A stretch of 9,080 bases of DNA from Spirochaetales bacterium (GCA_027306915.1 DAHUYW010000067.1:1-9080), one strand, 5' to 3'. Shown: positions 1 to 7,443, counted from the stretch's first letter. Notes: generated by a model from the sequence alone, not told the origin. Made by a program: numbers and translations.

Positions 1-228
1 GACCATGATGATTTTGACAAGTGGCGCAAGGGCCTCGACTCCCAGGCCGCGCAGAAGGCGAAGAAGAGCCTTGAAGCGACCCTCAAGATCGAGATTGACG
101 CCGAAGCCTTCGAGCGCCTCTACGGATTCTTAAGCCATCCGATCATGCCTTCGCATGCCGGACAGCGGATCGCCGTGCGCGTGGTAAGCCAGTTCGGCGA
201 GGAGAGCACGAAGGTGGTGGGGGTGTGA
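1..228 (+). CDS. C-terminal end of a probable adenine-specific (type III Mod-like) DNA methyltransferase, 5' partial
   Basis: Frame 1 is open from the first base of the window to a TGA at 226-228, giving 75 residues with no start codon in view, so the gene begins upstream. The tail has a lysine-rich stretch, then [16 protein letters not shown] and a closing strand-rich segment [19 protein letters not shown]. From memory this pattern (short helix, 'LK-EID-EA', then 'RIAVKVI--GDE--KV' at the extreme C-terminus) matches the end of site-specific DNA methyltransferases of the type III Mod group and related helicase-linked methylases. The catalytic DPPY and FxGxG motifs would lie outside the window, so the function is inferred from the tail only. 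The gene is convergent with the signalling operon and shows no functional link to it. Confidence 0.55.
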   Translation, partial: DHDDFDKWRKGLDSQAAQKAKKSLEATLKIEIDAEAFERLYGFLSHPIMPSHAGQRIAVRVVSQFGEESTKVVGV

Positions 229-240
229 GAACCGGGGGCT

Positions 241-260
241 CCCGATCGTACACGACCGGG
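241..260. terminator. Imperfect inverted repeat between convergent genes, possible weak bidirectional terminator
   Basis: CCCGATCGTACACGACCGGG folds as CCCG/CGGG outer pairs and TCG/CGA inner pairs around a TACA loop, with one internal mismatch. It lies 12 bp after the methyltransferase stop and about 22 bp beyond the HD-GYP stop on the other strand, which is where a shared terminator would be expected. No T-tract follows on either strand, so a classic intrinsic terminator is not demonstrated. Confidence 0.3.
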
Positions 261-282
261 ATCGCTCACCTATCGCGGGGGG

Positions 283-1401
283 TCATTTCGGCGGGCTTCC
301 AGAATCGACGAACCTGCGTGCGACGTTTCTCAATTCTTCCGATACATCCATGAAACCTTCGACGACATCGGGATCGAAATGAGTTCCCGCGCCACCTTGA
401 ATCACGGCAACCGAATCCTCATGGGACATGGCCGGTTTGTATACGCGCTTGCTGATGAGCGCATCGTAGACGTCCGCGACCGCCATGAGACGGCCCGATA
501 TCGGAATCGAGACGCCGCTGAGACCGCGCGGATAACCCGAGCCGTTCCATCGCTCATGATGCGTCCAGGCGATCTCCCGGGCAAGCGCGAGAAAGGAGGT
601 CGGCGAGGAGAGCAAACGCTCCGCCGACATGATCGCGTCGCGGCCGAGGGTCGTGTGAGTCTTCATGATCTCGAACTCCTCGGGCGTCAGTTTTCCGGGC
701 TTCAGGAGGATCCTATCCGGTATTCCGACCTTGCCGATGTCGTGCAAGGGAGCCGATTTGTAGAGGAGATCGATCCTATCCGCGGCCAAGAAATCCTTAA
801 AATGAGGGTGATCGGCCATGCGAGTCGCGAGCACCCGGATGTAGAACTGCGTGCGGCGAATGTGATTCCCAGTTTCATTGTCCCGCGTCTCCGCAAGAGA
901 GCCCATCGCCGCCATCGTGACATCTTGAATGACGGTGATCTCCTGTGTTCTCCGCGCGACCTCCTGCTCCAGGTACTCATTCTGAAACTTGAGAGAATCT
1001 CGGGCGACTTTAAGGTCCAGGTGGGTCTTCACTCTTGCGGCGACCACGGAAGGACTAATGGGTTTCGTAATGTAGTCGACGCCTCCCAGCTCAAATCCTT
1101 TGCGCTCGGCCTCCATACTGGACTCTGCGGTAAGGAAGATAACCGGGATATCTTCGGTCTTCCGATTGGCTTTGATTCGCCTGCAGACCTCGAAGCCGTC
1201 CATGTTTGGCATCACGATGTCGAGGAGAATGAGATCCGGCGGCTTATTCGAGAAACAGAGATCAAGCGCTTTGGAGCCGGTCGTCGCGGCCTTCGTTTGG
1301 TACCTGTCGTCCAAGAGAGAGCTCAAGATCCGGATGTTTTCGGGAGTGTCGTCGACGACGAGTATCGTCGCTCTTCTGTCAACCGTTTCGAGATTACGCA
1401 T
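283..1401 (-). CDS. Response regulator with receiver and HD-GYP domains, predicted cyclic-di-GMP phosphodiesterase (RpfG-like)
   Basis: The protein has 372 aa. The receiver domain spans about 11-128, with acidic pair D17/D18, phospho-acceptor D61 in [12 protein letters not shown]91 and K113 all present. A charged, probably coiled-coil linker (about 130-160) leads into an HD-GYP domain (about 162-365). Visible HD-GYP hallmarks are ETGNH (176-180), [13 protein letters not shown] (220-232, HD pair H220/D221), H249, [11 protein letters not shown] (281-291, with the GYP triplet) and D310 in VADVYDAL. The metal ligands therefore look complete and the enzyme should hydrolyse c-di-GMP in the cytoplasm when switched by phosphorylation. 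The ATG at 1401 was chosen because it begins the receiver domain directly, has AGGAGA nine bases upstream, and overlaps the kinase stop by 8 bp. A longer reading up to 1578 runs inside the kinase gene with non-domain sequence. The cognate partner is almost certainly the preceding hybrid kinase. Family and catalytic residues are seen; activity and direction of control are inferred. Confidence 0.95.
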   Translation of the reverse strand: MRNLETVDRRATILVVDDTPENIRILSSLLDDRYQTKAATTGSKALDLCFSNKPPDLILLDIVMPNMDGFEVCRRIKANRKTEDIPVIFLTAESSMEAERKGFELGGVDYITKPISPSVVAARVKTHLDLKVARDSLKFQNEYLEQEVARRTQEITVIQDVTMAAMGSLAETRDNETGNHIRRTQFYIRVLATRMADHPHFKDFLAADRIDLLYKSAPLHDIGKVGIPDRILLKPGKLTPEEFEIMKTHTTLGRDAIMSAERLLSSPTSFLALAREIAWTHHERWNGSGYPRGLSGVSIPISGRLMAVADVYDALISKRVYKPAMSHEDSVAVIQGGAGTHFDPDVVEGFMDVSEELRNVARRFVDSGSPPK

Positions 1402-4400
1402 TCGGACTGCTCTCCTGATCCCGAGACGCCTCTGCCTTGAGCAACGCCAATTCCGCGAGGGCACCTTCGAAGTCATAGACCGCGACAAAGGATTGCAGCC
1501 GCATGAAGGCGTCGGCCGAAAAGACCTGCAACAATGCCTCCCTAGCCGAATCGAGGTAGTCAACTGCACGGCTGTCACTTTCGGTCAGATGTCTTTCAAG
1601 CGTCGACAGAATGCTTCCGATCTCCTCGGCGTCTGGAAGATTCGCTGTAGGAAGAGAGGCAGGCAGTTTGAGCTCTCCGAGTCCCGCTTGAATTCCCCTC
1701 TCGACTGCGGCAACCTCACTCTCGAACTTCGAAAGCGCGCCCTCAAGCTCCGTCGGCCCCGCTCCTGACCGTAGACGCTCCTCAAGCTCCGCGGCGGCGG
1801 CTTGGAGCACTGAAGCTTCTATGCTCCCAGAGAGCCCCTTCACGGTGTGCACAACTCGTTCCGCCTCTTTCGCGTCCTGCCTCCGCAAGGCGGCTCTGAC
1901 GCGTGCGGGCGCATCGGCCTGGGTCTCGACAAAGCGCCGAAGGAGCTCGACAAAAAGGGCAGCGTTACCGGAAACCCGCTTGAGCCCCGACTCTGTGTCG
2001 AGCCCAACAATCTGCGGAATCGATACCGCCGCAGGCTCCGGGGAAGCCATTGTTCCTTCGCTTCGCAGCTCTTCGCCGGGCCGGTAGTACTTTCGCAGAG
2101 TCGCGAGCATCGCCGCCGGATCGATGGGCTTCGAAATGTGGTCGACCATCCCGACTTCTCTTGTTTTCTGTCGCTCGTCGACCATCGCATGTGCCGTCAT
2201 GGCGATTATGGGCAGATCCTTGAATCGCTCCTGCGCCCGGATTCGGGTCGTCGCCTCGTATCCATCCATCTCGGGCATCTGAATATCCATGAGCGCTATG
2301 TCGAAGACGGCGCCTTCCCGCGCCAACTCTTCCAGCGCCCTTCGGCCGTTGGATGCCACTATGACCTCCGCACCTGCTCCATGAAGGAGCTCCAGAGCAA
2401 TCTGTTGATTCATTTCGTTGTCTTCGGTGAGGAGGATCCGGGCTCCCGCGAGCGGACGCCCGCCACGTGCGCCCTCCGACGTCTGTTTGATTGCGGCGAT
2501 AACCTCGGGCGCGAAGAGATTGAAGATCGCATCGACAAGGGTCGACGCGGTCAAAGGCTTTGGAAGGAAATCGGCCGCTCCCGCCTCGATCGCTGCCTTG
2601 CGCTCTCCGGTTCCACCGCCGGACGCGCTCAGGAGAATGATCGGACATAGGTTCGTAATGCGCCGGTCTGATCGCATGACGCCTGCAGCCGTTATCCCGT
2701 CCATCCCTGGCATCCTCCAATCAAGGAGGATCAGCCCGAATGGTTCGGTCTCCCGCGCAGCTACGACAGCCTCCACCGCCTCTTCCCCTGAGCCGACTAC
2801 CTCGACTCGGAATCGAAGCGATTCAAGCATCTCGCGCAGCACCTGCTGCGCCGCGAGATTGTCATCCGCAACAAGAACGCGCATCCCCTCCAACCGTGCG
2901 GGAACCGCCCGCTGCCTCTTGGTCTTCTGGGCGGAAACGTCAAACCATGCGGTAAAGGTGAAGGTGCTGCCGGCTCCCGGTTTGCTTTCCACCCAAATCT
3001 TGCCGCCCATCATCTCGACGAGGCGCCGGGCGATGCTGAGTCCCAAGCCAGTTCCGCCATATCTCCTGGTCGTCGAGCTGTCCGCCTGCGTGAAGGGCCG
3101 AAACAGCCTTGCGCATTGGTCCTCATCCATGCCGACGCCGGTGTCGCGAACGGAGAAACGAAGCTTGACCCTGTTTCCCGTCTGCTCTTCGGGGTCAGAG
3201 CGTATCTCGATCTCGCCCGAGTCGGTAAACTTGGTCGCGTTGCTGACGAGGTTCAGGAGAATCTGAGACAACCGGTGCGGATCTCCGACCAGGTTTCTCG
3301 GCATCCCTGCCGCGAAGCTCAACAAAAGCTCGAGGCCTTTCGCATAGGTGGTCTGCGCCGCGAACGAGCTCACGGTCTCGACCACCTCCTCCAAATCGAA
3401 GTCGATCTGCTCCATGTCGAGCTTGCCCGCCTCGATTTTGGAAAAATCGAGGATGTCGTTGATCAAGCCAAGGAGTGCTACCCCGGCATTGTGGATCTTC
3501 GAAGCGTAGTCTTTTTGCTGGGGGGTCAGCTCGGTCTTCAATGCAAGATTCGCGAAACCGATCACGGCATTCATTGGGGTGCGAATCTCGTGACTCATAT
3601 TCGCGAGGAAGCTGCTCTTGAGGCGATTAGCCTCTTCCGCTTCACTCTTTGCCTGACGAAGCGCCTCCGTTCGTTCCGCTACAATGCGTTCCAGGTTGTC
3701 GCGATGTGTATGGAGCTCGCGCTCGACCGCTTCTCGCCTCCTGCTCTGCTCGCTGAGCTTCACGGTCATTTCATTGAAAGCGCGCGCGAGGTCTCCGACT
3801 TCGTCGTTCTTTGGCTCCCCGATTCGGTATTCAAGATTGCCGGCTCCGACAATCGCAGTGCCGGCCTTAAGCTCGATGATTGATTTCAACGTGCGCCGCT
3901 GCACAAACAGGTAGGTTGCAAAGAAGTACGCGGCGAAGAGGCCGCACAAGGCGAAGGCCACGAACAACTCCGTTAGCGTGAGTCTCTCCGCTTCCTCCCG
4001 CGACAGACGCGACAGCTGCTGCGCATCCGCAACGAGGCTTAGGGACTGCACTGCAAGACGGCCAAAAGCAAGCCTTAAGAAGGCAGGAGCAAGCTCCCCG
4101 TCGTCATCTCGAGCCACGCCGCCCGCGGCTGCGCTCACGCTATCGAAGACGTCCTTTAATCTCTGCGCATCAGTTTGAATGTCGCGCACAATGGCAAACT
4201 GCTCCGCGGTTCCCGCCCGCAGGCTCCCGACAAGGCGCGAGAAGTCCACGTACTTGTCTTGCCAGCGGCGAAGCTGCAGACGCCCCGGATACATGAGGTA
4301 ATCCGTAGAAAGGTACGTGAGGAAGCTTGCCGAGAGGGCGACATTATTTGCCGCTGTCTCCCGCTCATCGGCCAGTCTCAGAAAGTGATTCGCTATTCCC

Positions 4401-4474
4401 GTTGTTGCCAAGCCGGCGGCGAGAAGGGTTCCGAAGACAATCGTGGTCAATGTGAGCTGCTGTCGAATGCGCAT
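1394..4474 (-). CDS. Membrane hybrid sensor histidine kinase with two receiver domains and an HPt domain
   Basis: The protein has 1026 aa. Domain order: transmembrane helix 1 (about 8-28); a periplasmic, mostly helical sensor region (about 30-165) with no recognised PAS or Cache signature; transmembrane helix 2 (about 168-190); HAMP (about 190-242); coiled coil (about 242-283); HisKA with the H-box NMSHEIRTP (phospho-His H295); and HATPase with N-box NLVSNATKF (N412), G1 box DTGVGM (from D444) and G2 box GGTGLGL (about 473-479). Receiver 1 (about 531-652) has D537/D538, phospho-acceptor D585 and K639. Receiver 2 (about 678-797) has E684/D685, D730 and K782. A C-terminal HPt domain (about 830-930) has HTVKG with H876. 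A further roughly 95-residue helical tail follows. All phospho-transfer residues are intact, so a relay H295 -> receiver Asp -> H876 -> D61 of the next gene's regulator is expected. The ATG at 4474 was preferred to the GTG at 4480 because GAGG lies five bases upstream of it. The gene sits 12 bp behind the binding lipoprotein and overlaps the regulator by 8 bp. The architecture is of the BarA/RpfC kind; the signal is unknown. Confidence 0.96.
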   Translation of the reverse strand: MRIRQQLTLTTIVFGTLLAAGLATTGIANHFLRLADERETAANNVALSASFLTYLSTDYLMYPGRLQLRRWQDKYVDFSRLVGSLRAGTAEQFAIVRDIQTDAQRLKDVFDSVSAAAGGVARDDDGELAPAFLRLAFGRLAVQSLSLVADAQQLSRLSREEAERLTLTELFVAFALCGLFAAYFFATYLFVQRRTLKSIIELKAGTAIVGAGNLEYRIGEPKNDEVGDLARAFNEMTVKLSEQSRRREAVERELHTHRDNLERIVAERTEALRQAKSEAEEANRLKSSFLANMSHEIRTPMNAVIGFANLALKTELTPQQKDYASKIHNAGVALLGLINDILDFSKIEAGKLDMEQIDFDLEEVVETVSSFAAQTTYAKGLELLLSFAAGMPRNLVGDPHRLSQILLNLVSNATKFTDSGEIEIRSDPEEQTGNRVKLRFSVRDTGVGMDEDQCARLFRPFTQADSSTTRRYGGTGLGLSIARRLVEMMGGKIWVESKPGAGSTFTFTAWFDVSAQKTKRQRAVPARLEGMRVLVADDNLAAQQVLREMLESLRFRVEVVGSGEEAVEAVVAARETEPFGLILLDWRMPGMDGITAAGVMRSDRRITNLCPIILLSASGGGTGERKAAIEAGAADFLPKPLTASTLVDAIFNLFAPEVIAAIKQTSEGARGGRPLAGARILLTEDNEMNQQIALELLHGAGAEVIVASNGRRALEELAREGAVFDIALMDIQMPEMDGYEATTRIRAQERFKDLPIIAMTAHAMVDERQKTREVGMVDHISKPIDPAAMLATLRKYYRPGEELRSEGTMASPEPAAVSIPQIVGLDTESGLKRVSGNAALFVELLRRFVETQADAPARVRAALRRQDAKEAERVVHTVKGLSGSIEASVLQAAAAELEERLRSGAGPTELEGALSKFESEVAAVERGIQAGLGELKLPASLPTANLPDAEEIGSILSTLERHLTESDSRAVDYLDSAREALLQVFSADAFMRLQSFVAVYDFEGALAELALLKAEASRDQESSPNA
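1411..1416 (-). promoter_or_regulatory. Ribosome binding site that decides the HD-GYP start
   Basis: On the minus strand AGGAGA lies inside the 3' end of the kinase gene, nine bases before the ATG at 1401. It supports the 1401 start over the longer in-frame reading and suggests translational coupling to the kinase. Confidence 0.75.
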
Positions 4475-4479
4475 GTGCA

Positions 4480-4483
4480 CCTC
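4480..4483 (-). promoter_or_regulatory. Ribosome binding site (GAGG) for the hybrid kinase
   Basis: On the minus strand GAGG is followed five bases later by the ATG at 4474. The in-frame GTG at 4480 overlaps this motif and so cannot use it. This site therefore favours a 1026-aa protein over a 1028-aa one. Confidence 0.55.
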
Positions 4484-4486
4484 AAC

Positions 4487-5476
4487 TCACTGCATCATGT
4501 TTACAGCCGCCGGTCTCACGGCGTCGAGACCGGCAAGGTAGATCAGCTTCGTCAGGTCTCGGACATGCGACGCTCCGGTCAAGTGATTCGCGATGAGCCA
4601 ACGCGCCTCCCCGTCCATTGCCGCCACAAGGGAGAAGTCAAGGGTCAGCGCGAACTCATGCTTCGGCCAAACAGCGGAGAGGTAGGAATCGCGATAGTTC
4701 AGCCGCCTCGCCACGATTGCCTGTGATTCGTCCGGATGGCGCACGAGGAAGTCTTGGGCAGAGACAAGCGACTTGAGGAATCTCCTTGCGGCTTCCGAGT
4801 GACCGGTAAGCCACACCGGCGTACAAACCAGAAGCCCGTAAACGTCCTGACCGCTCTGTACCGGCCAGACTCTTAAGCTGCCGGGCCTTGCCGCTTCCAT
4901 CTGGCCGACAAATGGTTGCCACGCAACGACCCCATCGACCCGTCCGTCAAGAATGGACCGTACGAAATCCGCGGGTTGAACGTTGACCTCCGTAACGTCC
5001 TTCGACGAAATTCCGTTCAGGGTGAGAAAACGGCCTAGGTAGAACGCGGTGATTGCCTTCATCGTGACGCCTATCCGTTTACCACGAAGGTCTGAGACGT
5101 TGGAAATGCCGCGATCCCCCCGAACGACCAGATAGTCGTTCTCGAAACGGTCATTCTCGGCAAGGATGCGCATCTGCTGTCCGTTCATGGCATCCTCAAC
5201 AAGCGGAAACTCCGCGGTCTCCGCGACGTCGACGATACCGCTCATCATCGCGGCGATTGCCGCGGGTCCTGTAGTGAAATCCTTTATGGTGATCGCAATG
5301 CCGTTGCCCGCGAAGAGCTTTTTTGCCTCGGCGACGTAGAGCAATGCACTCTGCTCGAGGGCCGGTGCGCCTACCGAGATCGCCGTGGCCTGTGTGGGGC
5401 TGTGTGCACACGAAACGAGGGCAGCGGCAGAGAAAATGATGCAACCCAAGAGAATGCAACGAGGGGGACGCTTCAT
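4487..5476 (-). CDS. Substrate-binding lipoprotein of the NMT1/SsuA (type 2 periplasmic binding) fold, without a transporter in the window
   Basis: The protein has 329 aa from the ATG at 5476. The N-terminus is a lipoprotein signal: basic MKRPPR, a hydrophobic core, and the lipobox LVSC with C23 as the lipidated cysteine. The mature part looks like an SsuA/NMT1/THI5-type binding protein. It has an early 'VGAPALEQSALLYVAEAKKL' helix entry, a GPAAIAAMMSGIVDVAE segment (70-86), DLRGKRIGV (129-137) at the domain crossover, and ILDGRVDGVVAWQPFV (175-190), the usual 'G-VDA-----P' ligand-lobe motif. Such proteins bind small organic ligands (sulfonates, pyrimidines, nitrate and others); the ligand here cannot be read. 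Length is normal for the family. It is the first gene of the operon, 12 bp before the sensor kinase, and no permease or ATPase is nearby. It may therefore present ligand to the kinase's periplasmic domain rather than feed a transporter (inference). The start is uncertain: an in-frame ATG at 5599 with its own Shine-Dalgarno would add 41 residues, but 5476 gives a clean lipoprotein signal peptide. Confidence 0.88.
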   Translation of the reverse strand: MKRPPRCILLGCIIFSAAALVSCAHSPTQATAISVGAPALEQSALLYVAEAKKLFAGNGIAITIKDFTTGPAAIAAMMSGIVDVAETAEFPLVEDAMNGQQMRILAENDRFENDYLVVRGDRGISNVSDLRGKRIGVTMKAITAFYLGRFLTLNGISSKDVTEVNVQPADFVRSILDGRVDGVVAWQPFVGQMEAARPGSLRVWPVQSGQDVYGLLVCTPVWLTGHSEAARRFLKSLVSAQDFLVRHPDESQAIVARRLNYRDSYLSAVWPKHEFALTLDFSLVAAMDGEARWLIANHLTGASHVRDLTKLIYLAGLDAVRPAAVNMMQ

Positions 5477-5611
5477 GCCAGTTTCCGGTACTCCATCGGA
5501 AGGCCACCAGAGCTGTCGCCGCTCCCTCGCCTCCCAGATCGCCTGCTTGAAGCACGACCGACGCAGCTCATAGCCAACATCGTCGTGCCCGTAGACCATG
5601 CATCACCACGA

Positions 5612-5617
5612 CTCCTC
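5612..5617 (-). promoter_or_regulatory. Shine-Dalgarno-like GAGGAG upstream of the alternative start at 5599
   Basis: On the minus strand GAGGAG stands about 12 bases before an ATG at 5599 that is in frame with the binding lipoprotein. It is a better match than anything before the ATG at 5476, where the nearest GGAG is 14 bases away. Either the protein has a 41-residue N-terminal extension or the leader is translated separately. Confidence 0.35.
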
Positions 5618-5632
5618 ACTTTATACCTTACA

Positions 5633-5661
5633 ATTTTAGTCCAAAATAGCGAAAAAGACAA
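5633..5661 (-). promoter_or_regulatory. Probable sigma70-type promoter of the signalling operon
   Basis: Read on the minus strand: -35 TTGTCT (5661-5656), a 17-bp spacer, then -10 TAAAAT (5638-5633). The -10 differs from consensus at one base and the -35 at two. It lies in a marked AT-rich patch in an otherwise GC-rich region, upstream of the lipoprotein gene. The predicted transcript start near 5626 leaves a leader of about 150 nt to the ATG at 5476, or 27 nt to the one at 5599. No operator could be identified. Confidence 0.5.
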
Positions 5662-5729
5662 ATACAAACAGTGGCGCCGGGGCCGGCGGCCTGCTTGGAG
5701 CGTCTGAAAGGAGAGAACGAGAGGGCGTG

Positions 5730-5758
5730 TTGACAGCCAGGACGCCGACGGCTACCTT
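5730..5758 (+). promoter_or_regulatory. Probable promoter of the methyltransferase gene
   Basis: A perfect -35 hexamer TTGACA (5730-5735) is followed after 17 bp by TACCTT (5753-5758), a weak -10 matching three of six consensus bases. A transcript would start near 5765, just ahead of the ribosome binding site. This argues for translation from 5784 and against an in-frame GTG at 5727. The promoter is divergent from the operon promoter. Confidence 0.45.
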
Positions 5759-5770
5759 TTTGCCCACCCG

Positions 5771-5777
5771 AAGGGAG
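5771..5777 (+). promoter_or_regulatory. Ribosome binding site of the methyltransferase
   Basis: AAGGGAG ends six bases before the ATG at 5784, a normal spacing. It selects this ATG over the upstream GTG. Confidence 0.6.
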
Positions 5778-5783
5778 CGAAGG

Positions 5784-6488
5784 ATGAAATCGACAGTTGC
5801 ACAGATCAGGGAGCGCTTCGACCGCGATGTCGAGCGTTTCTCGAATCTCGAGACGGGTCAGTCTGCGACCATGGATGCGCCGATCACGCTTGAGCTCATC
5901 GCGACCGTCGCGGCAAAGGTGAATCCTGGCGCGACCGATCTGCTCGACATCGGCTGTGGAGCCGGGAACTACTCGCTCAAGCTCCTGCAGCACCTTCCGG
6001 ACCTCAACGTCATGCTCGTCGATCTGAGCACGCCGATGCTCGAGCGCGCCGCACAACGGGTCGGCGCATCGACACGCGGATGGGTGCGGACCGCGAAGGC
6101 CGACATCCGAGAGCTCGAGCTTGACGCCTCCGGGTACGATATCATCGTCGCGGCCGCGGTATTTCACCACCTGCGCGAGGACGGGGACTGGGAGGGCGTC
6201 TTCAAGAAGTGCCACGCCGCGCTTCGCCCCGGGGGCTCGATCTGGATCTCCGATCTCGTCATGCACGACCACCCGGAGGTCCAGCGCGCGATGTGGGAGC
6301 GCTACGGAGCCTATCTCGAGCAGCTCGGCGGTCCGGAGTACCGGGAGAAGGTTTTCGCCTACATCGATCAGGAGGACACGCCGCGATCGGCGGGATACCA
6401 GCTTAGTCTCCTGCGCGAGGTCGGCTTCCGAAAGGTCGAGATCCTGCACAAGAACGGCTGCTTCGCCGCCTTCGGCGGGGTGAAGTAA
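5784..6488 (+). CDS. Class I SAM-dependent methyltransferase, substrate unknown
   Basis: The protein has 234 aa and is soluble, with no signal peptide or membrane segment. The Rossmann-type methyltransferase fold is recognisable. Motif I is LLDIGCGAGNYSLKLL (53-68), which binds S-adenosylmethionine; the acidic end of strand 2 is MLVDLSTPML (77-86, D80); and the post-motif region has ADIRELEL (107-114). Motif IV is YDIIVAAAVFHHL (118-130), and RPGG (148-151) precedes the fifth strand ISDLV. The N-terminal MKSTVAQIRERFD and the NLETGQSATMDAP segment resemble a conserved cap of a family of uncharacterised small-molecule methyltransferases distantly like CmoA/UbiE; no acceptor can be named. The start at 5784 is supported by AAGGGAG six bases upstream and by a promoter that begins downstream of the alternative GTG. 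It is divergent from the signalling operon and 50 bp ahead of the VOC gene, from which a hairpin separates it. Confidence 0.88.
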   Translation: MKSTVAQIRERFDRDVERFSNLETGQSATMDAPITLELIATVAAKVNPGATDLLDIGCGAGNYSLKLLQHLPDLNVMLVDLSTPMLERAAQRVGASTRGWVRTAKADIRELELDASGYDIIVAAAVFHHLREDGDWEGVFKKCHAALRPGGSIWISDLVMHDHPEVQRAMWERYGAYLEQLGGPEYREKVFAYIDQEDTPRSAGYQLSLLREVGFRKVEILHKNGCFAAFGGVK

Positions 6489-6504
6489 ATGCGTAAGACG
6501 CCGC

Positions 6505-6522
6505 GGGAGGGCTTGCCCTCTC
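6505..6522 (+). terminator. Hairpin between the methyltransferase and VOC genes
   Basis: GGGAGGG-CTTG-CCCTCTC pairs over seven positions (one G-T) with a four-base loop, 17 bp after the methyltransferase stop and 17 bp before the VOC start. There is no T-run, so it may be a weak terminator, an mRNA-stabilising stem, or a structure limiting initiation of the VOC gene. Confidence 0.35.
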
Positions 6523-6538
6523 CGGTAGGCTGTAACCC

Positions 6539-6931
6539 ATGAAACAGAAAATCGCCTCCATCGCTCTCGTGGTCCGAGACTACGACGAGGCCATCTCCTT
6601 CTACACCGAGAAGCTCGGCTTCCGGCCTATCGAAGACTCCGAGCTTGGAGGAGGAAAGCGCTGGGTCGTCGTTGCTCCGCCGGGATCTACCGGGACCAAC
6701 CTTCTTCTCGCCAAAGCTTCCTCCGGCGAGCAAGCGACGCGCATCGGCAATCAGACCGGCGGGCGCGTGTTCCTTATCCTCGAGACCGACGACTTCCACC
6801 GCGACTATCACGCGATGTGCTCCCGCGGCGTCCAGTTCCTCGAAGAGCCCCGCGAGGAGACCTACGGCACCGTCGCCGTGTTCCGCGATCTCTACGGAAA
6901 CAAGTGGGATCTTATTGAGAGACGTCCATAG
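6539..6931 (+). CDS. VOC (glyoxalase/bleomycin-resistance fold) family protein
   Basis: The protein has 130 aa, one complete VOC unit of two beta-alpha-beta-beta-beta modules. Module 1 begins IASIALVVRDYDEAISFYTE (5-24) followed by KLGFRPIEDS; module 2 begins around VFLILETDDFHRDYHAM (78-93) and ends GTVAVFRDLYGNKWDLIE (110-127). The closing 'F-D-YGN-WDLIE' with E127 is the usual metal-ligand strand, and E82 could be a second ligand. The position where many metal-dependent members have histidine (just before I8 of 'HIALVV') is S7 here, so metal use differs from glyoxalase I or is absent. Function may be a lyase, dioxygenase-like or binding role; it cannot be fixed. No strong Shine-Dalgarno precedes the ATG (only GTAGG about nine bases upstream). 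It could be co-transcribed with the methyltransferase 50 bp upstream, or be attenuated by the hairpin between them. Confidence 0.87.
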   Translation: MKQKIASIALVVRDYDEAISFYTEKLGFRPIEDSELGGGKRWVVVAPPGSTGTNLLLAKASSGEQATRIGNQTGGRVFLILETDDFHRDYHAMCSRGVQFLEEPREETYGTVAVFRDLYGNKWDLIERRP

Positions 6932-7367
6932 TCAGTGTGCGCCTGGCGGAGACCTCCGTCCCTTCGCAGGGTGCTCACAAAGGCTCCGCGAGATTGATCG
7001 ACAAAAGCGAATCAGAGTTGGACACAAGATGGGCAGTTCATAAAGGACCTATTGGGCGCGGACACTGAAGCGCATCTATCGGCGACCAAGAAGAGACAGG
7101 GCACAGCACACAATCAAGTACGAAAGGTTCATCCAGACATGGACTCGAAGCTGAGCGAGGACAACACATAACGGAATGAAGCTCAGAGGGCCTCATGCTG
7201 TCGATTGCTACCTTTCGCGCTGCGCGAATCTTCATCACAAGTGTTGGTTGCGCCCTGAAGTCCGTCCTTCTCATTTCCAAAGCATTTCTTTCCTGGTCAA
7301 CAATCCGTTTCGATTCCTATGCCAGATCCGAGCTCGGGGAAATGGCTATGGGAGCCCAACAAAGCGC

Positions 7368-7396
7368 TTGCATTTCAATTCTAAAACTACGAGAAT
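7368..7396 (+). promoter_or_regulatory. Candidate promoter of the tyrosine-rich lipoprotein
   Basis: TTGCAT (7368-7373), a 17-bp spacer and GAGAAT (7391-7396) give four of six matches in each hexamer, in an AT-richer stretch. The transcript leader would be about 55 nt. The match is modest and the call rests partly on position. Confidence 0.3.
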
Positions 7397-7443
7397 TCTC
7401 TCATCATCGCAAGTGTAACGCTGCATCGCAGAGGATTCATAGA

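Noticed and set aside
1402..1578. Longer 431-aa reading of the HD-GYP gene starting at 1578
   Set aside because: The extra 59 residues are Arg/Ser/Cys-rich frame-shadow of the kinase tail. The receiver domain begins right after the ATG at 1401, which has its own ribosome binding site.
379..3883. Long plus-strand open frames (379-1440, 1847-2650, 2418-3266, 3116-3883)
   Set aside because: They lie antisense to the clearly identified kinase and HD-GYP genes, carry no domain signatures, and are explained by GC-rich codon bias of the real genes.
5727..5783. GTG start at 5727 for the methyltransferase
   Set aside because: It precedes the predicted -35 element, adds residues without family match, and the ATG at 5784 has a better-spaced ribosome binding site.
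6947..6958. CGGAG-AC-CTCCG stem after the VOC gene, considered as a terminator
   Set aside because: The two-base loop is too tight, leaving a four-pair stem, and no T-tract follows.
7038..7280. 80-aa minus-strand open frame
   Set aside because: Cys/Pro/Ser-rich with no motif and no convincing ribosome binding site; typical of chance reading.
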